Part shown: piece after piece, positions 25,438-35,216 of the stretch
How the letters are laid out: every line of letters begins with the position of its first letter
How positions within the stretch are numbered: the first letter of the stretch is position 1
Made by a program: the position numbers and the translations under genes
From: Neoscytalidium dimidiatum
Lineage: Eukaryota; Ascomycota; Dothideomycetes; Botryosphaeriales; Botryosphaeriaceae
Length of the DNA stretch: 64,000 nucleotides
Direction: 5' to 3'
Assembly (NCBI GenBank): GCA_037367355.1
Contig: CM074698.1
Coordinates: 4,030,001 to 4,094,000, forward strand
The notes under the pieces: generated by a model
What the model saw: only the letters and a program-made list of their open reading frames with translations
Told to the model about the DNA's origin: nothing
Database searches by the model: none

Positions 25438-28400
25438 CGGTGGGAAGATGAGGGGACAGACGAACAACATTGACCTTAGTTACGCTAAGTTGGCTCGACG
25501 TAGGATGGCTTTTTATTTCTGGAGGCATTCGTTATAGCGTGGACGTTTGGCCGGGGGCATTTGTGGAGTCCAGCGTTGATGCCATGAATTGATGTTATAC
25601 GAGCAGATGTTGGTCATCACTGCCCCACATGATTTTGGATGGAGTGAATGGCCGAATTTTGAGGCCGAGTAATTCCACCTATCAAACCTACATGCACCCT
25701 TGTACATTACAAATTGTACATTGTCTGGTACGATGTTGGCTAAGCTCGCCCTAAAATAAATATATATTCCTATGTGAGTGCGAGAATATACGGAAATCTG
25801 AGAGCTTTGTATAATCTGTTACTTTCACGCAACATATTCCATTTCTGCCTTTTCTTATTCCATGCCCGGCCTACGATAGTCCAACCACGGCGATTTAGTC
25901 TCCGTACCAAATTAGAATCAAAAAGAAGAAGTAGCACTTTGGCCCTTCTCAATAAGTACAAATTTTAGAGAAATAACGGCGGTACCACCATCCACCCTAT
26001 CTATCATCGCCATTGCCTCCAGCTATACTCATCCTCCCGGCCAAACTCCTCGACGCAATCAGCCACCTGTTGGTCCTCTTCTCCCTCGCCTGGCTCCTCC
26101 TGACCTGTCGCGGCTTCGAGATCGGAGCTTACCACGTCTTGGGCACCCGCTACATTGCGCAATCTTGCCGCCGTTACACCAGACCCCTACCCTGAACCAG
26201 TCAAGGTACAAAGGATAATGCATGGAATCTCCCGAAAGCTACCTAGGAGTTATCGCCTTCAGATTGTATTCACCGCCTTGGCCATTATTGGCTTGTTTAC
26301 GTCTTCGAGATGCCCATGTCGACAAAGTCCCGAAAATTTACTCCCGTTCGGAGATAAGGATCTTCGTGCAGTGAGAAGTGGGCTAGAAACATATTCTATA
26401 AGCCATGTCGTGGATACGGACCATGAGAATAATCCCGAGAGCCCCTTCGTGCGAGTGGCCGGGACCGCGGCGGAGAGGACGAGCAAGGGAAGATAAGGGA
26501 AGAGAATTTCTAGGAGCTGCACAAGATAGGAAAGATGTATTTTTTGATAGAGAGTGACTATGAAGTGATCAATGATTCACCATATAACTAACACAATCAG
26601 TGACAAAAGTTTCGTCACTTGAGAGGTGTCTTGACTCGCAGTATAGGGCGATTTTTTGGATTGTGCAAGATAGGGTTATTTCGTTAGATTTACAGACAGT
26701 GAGATAATCACCTGTTCGACATTTCATAAAATGATAATGGCACTTGCTTTGCCCGTGGTCTGGATAAGTCGGTGTCCGGGCTCAGACCGATGGGAGCTTC
26801 AGTCCCGAAGCTGTTGCCCAGTACCGGAGATGGTCTTTGCTTGAAAGATGTCACCAATTGGAAGCAGTCAGTCTCTTTCAAAGGTTAGAAAAATAAAGAC
26901 TCTTCCGTGTAAAGTGTAGGCTTGTGCTTGTCGCAGAGCTCATCAAGGGTATGCGGCATCGAAGAGTGCGATCCTGGACCAATTCCAAGTTCTGAGGCTG
27001 ACTGAATCTAGATTCCCATAAACTCAAGAATGAAGAATGTCTCCAGAGGCTACTGGGCGTCAAACCATGTTGCATCTCGCAGGATGATCCACTTGATTTC
27101 TTGGTAGCATCTTGGCTGCGCCCCGCGGCTCCAGATATAAAATGTTTGCCAAGTAGTGGGTCTCTCCCGCTGTCTTGACCGCGGGGAATGGCGCGACAGG
27201 CACGCGTAATCTCCCCCGGTTCTCGAAGCTCTTAGCAGCAGTATGTATAGGGCTGTGGCGGTCCGGTGCGGTGTTGACAGCCGTGATCCTGATACGTGTA
27301 AGGCTATTGGCGCGTTTCAACCTCATCCGCCGACAACCAATCCTGCCTCCACCCTAACGGCACCGCCCGTCGGTCCAGCTCCTCCGATTTCCGCCTGCCT
27401 CGGCGTACGCGTATGATTGCTACGCTATGACGAGGCTCCTTGGCATTGCATTGGTCAGTCATTCGTTCGCACAGGACTCTGCTCTTGCACATAGCGTGAG
27501 ATTTGGCATTTCAGCAAGTTCCGCTCCTTTCGTTTCACGCTGTAAAGCCTCGGCTGACGATGATGAAGAGTCACTTACTCACGATAGTGCTTACACTTAG
27601 GACAGCATTGACGAGGCCTTGTGCCGAGCCAATAAATACAGGAATCCTCATCTCTCCTAATTTATGAGTAGCTGTTTCTTGTATGTTGCTGTCTATATCA
27701 CGGGTATCTTTGCGCTATTTTCATTATGTGCTGTATAGAGCAGCTATGGAACTAAAGGCAAGTCTAACTTATCCGCATACCCGACATCACGGAACATGGT
27801 AATGCTAAGGAAAACTTCATCGGGAAGCCACAGTAACCCGGTGACTGTTTCGAACCGGGGCATGGCCGACTTACGTAGCTGACTCATAACAAAGGTAGAT
27901 GGTCATAGTCCTCTCATTTTGAGACTGGCTTCTAACGAACCACATGTGAGATTTACTACACTACGAACAGAGACTGCGTGCCCACCGAAAAAGGAATTTA
28001 CATGTTTGGCTAGTTTATTACTATCACCGCAGATCAGACCCAATCTGCCGAATACTCAAAAGCTAGTGCCAACGGAGGCTGAACTGCGTGTAAGCCAAAA
28101 CAGGAGTCTCTAACAGCCCTTGCTCTGATGCACCTCCGGGAAAGGAAAAACTGCAGTATCCAGGGCAATTACAAATGCTTTCCGGTTCTCTAAAGAGACT
28201 GCCCCTGCTAAGCAGGACAGTAGAAGCTATAGCTCTAGCGCTGAGCTTTGCGCATCTCGCCAAGGCTTCTGAGCGTCTCCATCAAGTCTCAGATTTCACC
28301 ATGCTCTCTCATGTGGCTCGGATCTACAAGAGGCCAATCAAAACACGACGGGTGCGCATTTTGCATTGATAATTCCAAGGAAATTGCTCTTTGCTTCCAG

Positions 28401-29629
28401 GCCTTTTCCAGAAATCACGGCGGCGAAAGGGTGAGGTCTGATGTCTTTAGAACTGCAACGTTCCGATCTAATGCAAGAAGTTTCACTGGGGCAGTGGCGC
28501 CACAGCCTATTGTGGTTTACTGAAATACATATATGATGATTCTCCATTGAATCTTTCTTCGCGGTAGCGTCTCCAAGGATTAATTGGATAAGAGGAAACA
28601 GTTGAGTAAGTGGAGGTCGACTAGCGACGTCTTCGAGAAGCCTTGGCCGTAGACCGGACATCCTGCTATGGATAGTTTATTATGCTGTGCACTGGCCTGA
28701 TCAAAGTAGTGTCGCAGTGGCCAACGCAAAGCCCACCGTCTGCTCGGTAAATCCGTGCCGGAAATCCATGCACAATGTCCATGCGGAGGAGCAAAATGCT
28801 TTAGGCTCTTCCGTTCCCGTCTCCGCCCCGCCGTGCTCCCGTGCCTCGTCAGCGCCAAGAGCCACGGAGCATGTGAGGTCGCATTAGGCACTGCACGGTT
28901 CAATGAGGAATGGGCATCCAGGTCCTATAACCCTATCTCCTTAGCAATGAATCCAGGGCTTGCCAAGCGCCGTGTTGTTGAAGCTGGATTTCAGCCATCT
29001 ACAACTCGTATGGACGCAGCGGCCGAGGTGTGTCAGGAATGTTGTGATCAAGCATCTCTATCACAGTCAACGCAGGCTATCACACCCTCTGCGACAGCCA
29101 TGCGACCTCGCCCTCAGGGTGGAGGAGTAGCGCCATGTTCTGCTGTTTTCCTCACTCCGCAGTACATGTCGGTATTGACTGGCTCCGTGTCAAGGACTGT
29201 ATCACTTGCCGCATCTTAGTTTCTTTGGTGCCTCAATCGCCATCCTATGCACATGATCTGAATTCACCGGTGGGAGAAAATAAAGCTGCCAGGGCCCCTG
29301 TGATCCTCCAGTCAGCCATGGGTTTCGCCAAGACATCCCGCCATTGCCAACGCTGTCGTCGTCAGCGCTCGGGTTTCTACAGAGGCCGAAGAGCCATTGA
29401 GTATCATTGGAGCATGAACCGCATTAGAAGCTACGTTCTCATCTTATGTTGGTGCCTTTTAGCAGGTCTTGTGTTATGGTAATTGCCTTAGTGGTCCAGA
29501 ACCAGCCATAACTTCCAGCATACATCCCATTTTGGGAGTGCAGTCCTTGTACTGTAGTCTAGACAAGAATTACTTCCAGCCCGATGCTGACGGGAGGAAG
29601 TGCCACAAAGTGGATCTCGACCGCGGGAG

Positions 29630-30060
29630 TTAGGCTGATGGTGCGGCGGCCACCCTAGAGCGCGGCAAGGGTGCGACCGAAAAGTGGCAATTGTGCAACC
29701 AAGCTCTTACCAAGCCTGATCCCAAGAGATTCCCCCATGGGGCAAGGCTTGCGTCGAAGTTGGCAGCGTCGGTTGTTTCAGGCATGGCGCCATGGCCGTT
29801 ATTGGCGTTGGTGTGGATGACGACACAGAGGTGAAACTGCGCGCCGGCGGCTCGCCTCGCAGCGGCCTGAGGAACCACCGCTCCCTTTTCGACTGTGCAA
29901 CACCGAAGCCTCTCTTCCGGCATTTTTGACGCCACGGTGCCCAGAGGAGCGAAGCATACTCAAAACCTCTTGGAAACCCTCTTGTCGTTCTTGTGTGCTC
30001 TTGGCGATATTAACAGCCGTCCCCACCTCGGACGTTGAGAGTGGGTCCAGCACGAAAGAG
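29630..30060 (-). pseudogene. Possible decayed coding fragment
   Basis: On the minus strand one frame reads a helical stretch, STSEVGTAVNIAKSTQERQ then EGFQEVLSMLRSSGH (about 30030-29950). Coding character then appears to continue in a different frame (CCTVEKGAVVPQAAARRAAG). No splice pair joining the two convincingly was found. It could be a frameshifted relic, a gene with unrecognised introns, or chance. Product unknown. Confidence 0.25.
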
Positions 30061-30800
30061 CCGCTCCATTGCCATCGTCACTTCCTCCTCACCGACCACA
30101 CGATGCCATTGACGGCTCCAATCTGGCTTAATCCCGTTTTTGAAAACGCCGGCTTCCTGCAGAACGCACTACCGCCCGTTTGGCGGCGAGGATGAGATGG
30201 TAAGGAGCTTGCCGACGGCGGGGCGAGCGGCAGTCCAGCCCTTCCTTGCCCGACGCCTGAAGAGCAGTGGCCACCGCGCCGGGCGGACTCAAGACGCCAA
30301 GCACGGCAGCGGCTCGTCCAAGTGGGAGCTGCTTCGCCTTGGCAGGAGGCTCAAAGAGTCGGGCTTTGATCGCAACAGCTTGGAGCTGCCGCTCTTGGCA
30401 TCACACCTACTGCTGGCGTCCTGTGCCGGAGAAGCGCCCGGCTGCATATGCATCGTAGACACATCGCCCCTCACTGGCCTTCTTTCTCAAACAGGCACCT
30501 CTTGTCGCCAAGGAAGCCGCATGCGTGGCTGCCGTGACGGACGAGACACGGGGGAGGAGGTGGAGGTGGACGAGAGCTGATGGGGTATATCAACACTTGA
30601 GCAACTCTGATATATAAGGTCTCCGCCGCTACCGTCGAGATAGCTCCTCATCAAACACCATCGCCTCCCCATCATCCCCCAGAGTTCACGAGCAGGTCTC
30701 ACTCACAATTGCTCTTCGCTCTTCTTCGCTCCTCCCCTTGCCTCCAGCCTCCTCGGTCCCTTCTTCATAGATATCACTCATCTTTCCTCCCCCCGCCACA

Positions 30801-30834
<34 letters not shown>
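30801..30834. repeat. AC dinucleotide microsatellite in 5' leader
   Basis: A run of about sixteen AC units ends roughly ten bases before the start codon of the cell-wall protein gene, so it lies in its 5' untranslated region. Length changes there could affect translation. Confidence 0.9.
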
Positions 30835-30835
<1 letters not shown>

Positions 30836-30843
30836 TCACAAAG

Positions 30844-32741
30844 ATGCGTTTCGGAATCGCCACCGCCGCCCTCCTCGCGGCCACCGCCCAGGCTGCCCCC
30901 AGGCCCCACGGCGACGCCAACGCCATCGAGCGGCGCGCCGCCCCGGAGGCGCGCGGCGAGCCGGCCGCGGCGCCGCAGCTCGACCTCGACGCGAAGAACA
31001 AGCGCTGGTTCACCCTCAGCCCCCGCGAGGAGGGCGCCGCGGCCGAGCCGGCAGCGGCAGGGGGCGAGGCTCCCGCCGCTGCCGCTGAGGGCGGAGAAGG
31101 CGCCGCCCCCCCGGCCGAGGGTGGAGCAGAAGCCTCCGCGGAGGGGGGAGAGTCCGCCTCCGCAGAGGGCGAGGGCGAGGGCGAGGCGGGCCTCAACGGC
31201 GCCGGCGAAGGTGCCGGCGTGGGTGCCGGTGTCGGAGCAGGTAAGACCTTCCTCCCTCCCTTCCTTCCTTCCTTCCTTCCTTCCTTCCTTCCTTCCTTCC
31301 ATTTTCTTCACGCAAGAGAAGCAAAGCAAAACACCACGAACTGACATGCGTACGTGTATCTAGGCGTCGGCGCAGGCGTTGGAGCTGGAGCTTCTGGTGA
31401 GTCACTCCCGCAGGCCGGTACCGCGCCGGAGGCCGGCAGGGACGGCCAGTCCGTGCCGGGCACGCCCGGTGCTCCCGGTACCCCCGGTACACCTGGGAAG
31501 CCTTCCGCTGACGGTGTGGTAGCTGAAGGCGAAGGAGAGTCGAGCGGCGGTGAAGGCGAGGCCAGCGGCGAAGGCGAAAGCGGCAAGGGTGAGGGTGAAG
31601 GAGAAGGCGGCGCCGCTGCCGAGGGCGCAGGCGAAGGCAAAGGTGAAGGCGAGGGCGAGGCTCCGGCCGAGGGCGCCGGGGGCGAGGGTGGAAAGGGTAA
31701 GTTGCAGATATCTCACAGTCTACAGAAGCACCTTGCTGACGGCTTACCTAGGCGGCGCTGGAGGAGCTGCCGGAGAGGGTGGCGAAGGCGGTGAAGGTGA
31801 GTCCTCTACAGACAGGCCTCGAGCGGCTTAAATGGAACGTGTAATAATAATTCTCAGGAGGCAAAGGAGGCGCCGGCGGAGCTGGTGGTGAGGGCGGCGA
31901 GGGTAAGTCCCAGAACCGAGCTGTTCATGCATCGAGCTGTTCGCTGATTCCTCTCAGGTGGTGAGGGCGGTACCTCTGAGGAGGGCGGCGCAGGCGGAAA
32001 GGGCGGCAAGGGCGGGTCTTCTGCCGAAGGTGGTGAAGGTGCTGCTGAAGGCGGCGAGGGCTCTGCTGAAGGCGGCGAAGGCTCAGCTGAGGGCGGGGAG
32101 AGTTCTTCTGAGGGCGGTGAAGGCGAGAGTGAGGGTGAAGGTGAGTTATTTCGACGCGTGTCCAGCAAGTCTTATCCTAATACATTTTAGGTGGCGAATC
32201 TAAGGGCGGTGAAGGTGCTGGCGAGGGTGCCGGTGAAGGCGCGGGCGAAGGCGCTGGAGTCGGTGCTGGCGTCGGTGCTGGTGTCGGAGCCGGTGTCGGA
32301 GCCGGTGTTGGAGCCGGCGTTGGAGCCGGTGTGGGAGCAGGAGAGGAGGGTGGTGAGAAGGGTGGAGAAGGCGAGAGTTCTGGTGAGGGAGAATCCAGTG
32401 GAGAGGGCGAATCTTCCAGCGGTGAAGGTGAATCGAACGGTGAGGGTGGGTCCTCCAGTGAGTCGGGAGGGTCTTCCGGTGAGGGAGAGTCTTCGAGCGG
32501 CGAAGGAGAGTCGAGCAGTGGTGAGGGGGAATCAAGCAGCTCTGAGGGCGAGTCCAGCAGCTCCGAAGGCGCGCCCAGCTCTAGCTCCGGATCCGGCGGT
32601 GAGGCTGCGGCAGCAGGCCAGGGAAACTCGAACCTCATCACGGCGGCAAGCGTTAAGGACAGCGGCGTGCTCGGCAAGAGCGGCATTTTCGCAGGCTGGT
32701 CTTTGCTTGTTGGCGTTGTTGGCGTATATGTCATGTTTTGA
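30844..32741 (+). CDS. Gly/Glu/Ser-rich putative GPI-anchored cell-wall protein
   Basis: Model join(30844..31240, 31364..31696, 31752..31796, 31858..31902, 31958..32140, 32191..32741), 517 residues. It has a signal peptide (MRFGIATAALLAATAQA), a possible Kex2 site at KNKR near residue 57, then long low-complexity repeats: Ala/Gly/Glu (GEGEGE, AEGGEG), a collagen-like PGTPGAPGTPGTPGKP block, a VGAG tandem array (about 32257-32340) and GESSSGEGESS repeats. The C-terminus is a hydrophobic tail (GIFAGWSLLVGVVGVYVMF) after a small-residue region, which fits GPI-anchor addition. All five introns are phase 1 and interrupt Gly codons. Exons 3 and 4 are both exactly 45 nt. It is probably a surface structural or adhesion protein. 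The family is unknown to me and repeat number probably varies between strains. Alternative splicing among the symmetric exons would keep frame. Confidence 0.82.
31261..31300. repeat. TTCC tetranucleotide microsatellite in intron 1
   Basis: Ten perfect TTCC units lie inside the first intron of the cell-wall protein gene, preceded by imperfect CCTT/CCTCCC copies. The tract is pyrimidine-rich on the sense strand. Confidence 0.95.
32257..32340 (+). repeat. 12-nt coding tandem repeat (VGAG units)
   Basis: About seven imperfect 12-base copies encode Val-Gly-Ala-Gly in the last exon of the cell-wall protein gene. A shorter copy of the same motif sits at the exon 1/exon 2 junction (about 31218-31390). 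Confidence 0.85.
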
Positions 32742-34481
32742 ATGAACTAGAAAGACAAAAAGGCGGTTGTGTATTTCCTTATCTTAGATACCTGTTTGCT
32801 TTTCCTTCGGTAGCTGGAAAAAAATTGGACTATTTGTTCTTATCACCAACCTTTGCTATCTATTCATCTTGCAGCACTTAGGCTAGCTAATTTTGTGCCA
32901 ATAGCATCTCCACGAGTTGGGTAAGACTGAACTTGTATCTAGTGTGAAACGGTTTGTGGATTTCGCGGGAAAACCAAGTATAGGTAGTAGACTTTAGTTA
33001 CTGGCAAAGATTGGGTCTGATGTTCGCGAACCTCCTACTCCTTCCCCCACTCTTCTGCTTGATATTTTGTCGTTGATCTCTGAGCTCCAGAGTATCTTGA
33101 ATCGGGGGCGATTATCTATATCCCCTCTGAATATGGATAAGTACGACCTTTAATGCGATTTCCCCTCATTTTGCTGATTTTAAATCGAACAAATGTCCGA
33201 TACCTTCGTTCTTTTATTCTGCACTTACGCCTTTATCGATATTGGGCCTTTCCCCGGATTTTTGAATTCTCCGAATAGCGAATTGAAATAAAAATCAAAC
33301 ATCGTTGATAGACCGTTCAGAATGTGGATTGCCATTGAACATATTCCTTGCGGAATACAACGCGGAGGACGATTCAGATGGGATCTTAGGGTTCAACGCA
33401 GGCGAATTACTGGTTTATCGTGCGAGTAAAATCGGTTGGCATGGCTGGATATGCTAATAAAGTTGGTCTGTGCTGTCAGTAAGAGTGTCTTTGAAAACAC
33501 TCGTGGAAAAGCTCAGAAGACACTTCTCTCTGAAACTCGGGGACAGGTTGCGATTAGGGAATGGTACAATCATTCTGTCCGGCTTAGGCTATTGAACTTC
33601 ATACAGAACAGAGACAGTGTCCGTGGTCGGTCTTGTGCGGACAGTTTGAAGTACCAAACAGAAATCCCGATCCCGTCGAAACCCTCCACATTCCGAGAAT
33701 ATGCGGTGTCTCAGTTCAATACACGATTATGCTCTTGCATCCTCCAGGTCGCCTTGAACGCCAAGCCACAAATTAATTTTCAACAGGCTCACCGGTTCAG
33801 CCACATCATGTCACCGCCATCCTTGTTTGGACCCTGGCGTAAAGTGACGACGCCGCATTAAAGGTCCCCATCCTGCTGTGTAACCAATAGCTGTGGTGCA
33901 GCTTCTCGGAATTTCCCATACACATCATAGAGTTTTTAAAGAGATTTAAAGAGCGAGCGCTTTGCTATTTCAAAGATGATTGTTAAGGCGATAGGCTCGT
34001 CCTGCGTGTGTAGTGGGATTTCTTCACCGTACATCTAGCCATCAAATGGCTGTCGATGGTCTAAGGGATCAAGTGTGGTAGCTGTAACGAAAATCCAACG
34101 AGGCATATCGCTAGCTTGAGCGGCCAAGTACCCAAGCGCCTACGTAGAGTTTCGCGGGAGCGGGCGGATAGTTAGCGACTCATCGAAGTTACCTATTTCG
34201 GTATCCGGCCCCTCAGCCCGGCAATGCCGACGCTGAGCTGTCAACGCAGAGGGCGCGGTGATCTTGTCTCGGGATGGCGGTCGCACGTTTCAAGTGAGCC
34301 TTAGAGTGGCGATGGGTGACTGCGAAGCTACCGTCTGCTGACGACGACCGCTGGAAGCTTTATCTATAAAAGAAGGCCCAATTCGTGCGAATGTGAGCAC
34401 CATCATCATCATCTAACAATCGCCACTCGTCTACTGTCTAGCCTTCCTGGAGAAGCATTTTCCATACTGCATTCAATCACC
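32742..34481. other. Intergenic, no gene supported
   Basis: This 1.74 kb is AT-richer than its surroundings. Its longest frame (33436-33861, +) has no motif and no plausible spliced continuation. The last 100 bases before 34482 contain an ATCATCATCATC stretch in the likely leader of the next gene. Confidence 0.55.
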
Positions 34482-34911
34482 ATGTCTGAGGTCCACGTCA
34501 TCGCTGTCATCACTCCCAAGCCCGGCAAAAAGGCAGTTGTATGTAACTTGCCTGCATGCACGATTTTACACTTACTGACCAATTTGTCCAAGGCCCTCGA
34601 GGGGTTCTCTCGCCTTGCAGCGGAGGTCGAGAAGAATGAGCCTGGCTGCCTCATCCACCGCATCCACGAAACCGAGGAGGGCGAGCTTGTCGTCTTCCAG
34701 CGGTAAGTCTCCAAAATCGACAGTATTCCTGTTTCTTCTTGTGACTTATTGAAATCACGACAGTTTCAAGGATAAAGACGCCGCAGAAGCCCACAGGAAG
34801 GCCGAATATGTGCAAAAGGCCGTTGAAGCCTCCAAGGCTGCCGGCGATTTGGCCCAGGAGCCTTACTTCAAGGTGTTTGGCAATTCCGTTGCGGGCTTCG
34901 GTCCCCGTTAA
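34482..34911 (+). CDS. Small ABM-domain (antibiotic biosynthesis monooxygenase-like) protein
   Basis: Model join(34482..34538, 34593..34702, 34764..34911), 104 residues, a single dimeric alpha+beta barrel domain. It opens with the strand EVHVIAVITPKPGK and continues through ALEGFSRLAAEVEKNEPGCL, the strand GELVVFQRFKD, the helix EAHRKAEYVQKAVEAS and the end PYFKVFGNSVAGF. This order matches the ABM superfamily, whose members include cofactor-free quinone-forming oxygenases and proteins without known substrates. No substrate can be inferred. Both introns have GT-AG ends and keep frame; the second splits an Arg codon before FKDKD. It converges on the flavoprotein gene 305 bases downstream. Confidence 0.88.
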
Positions 34912-35216
34912 ATCCCGGGTGCACTGCCGGAGTTCGTTCATGTATTTTCATGATAGTCAAGCGTGTCGTTTTAGATGAATCAATGAATGGCTCCTCTCTA
35001 TTCTCTATTGCTCTAAAAACAGTGCGCTATTTGCTCGCCCCCAAAAGCAGAAAGATCTCTACGTAATATGCACCTCCCTGTATGAACGCTGAAAAATGCA
35101 CCCGCGGCCGCTTTGCAACCCACAATCTACACATAGTCGCCTATCCGTTCAATGAAAACCTCTAAACCTCTCTGGTACTCCCCAGTCCTACAGCCCTTTA
35201 ATTGCTCCTCTTTCAA
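34912..35216. other. Convergent 3' gap, ABM gene / flavoprotein gene
   Basis: This 305-base gap lies between converging genes. It contains AT-rich 3' flank sequence and no gene. Confidence 0.6.

Larger units (their letters stand above)
25438..30843. other. Gene-poor 5.4 kb interval
   Basis: No intact gene could be supported. The sequence is closer to balanced base composition than the flanks and has many short, interrupted frames. Two patches look weakly protein-like on the minus strand. One at about 26010-26160 reads as an acidic tail ending near WRQWR. The other, at about 29630-30060, begins near STSEVGTAVNIAKSTQERQ and breaks into another frame. They may be remnants of decayed genes. No terminal repeats or transposase motifs were recognised. 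The last 200 bases before 30844 are a C/T-rich leader for the next gene. Confidence 0.55.

Noticed and set aside
27835..27880. tRNA-like GTTTCGAACCGGGG stretch
   Set aside because: The flanks do not form a T-arm of five pairs, and no anticodon or acceptor stem could be placed.
32250..32600. Regular direct repeats that could suggest a CRISPR-like array
   Set aside because: They are in-frame codon repeats (VGAG, GESSS) of the cell-wall protein, with no spacers and in a eukaryotic context.
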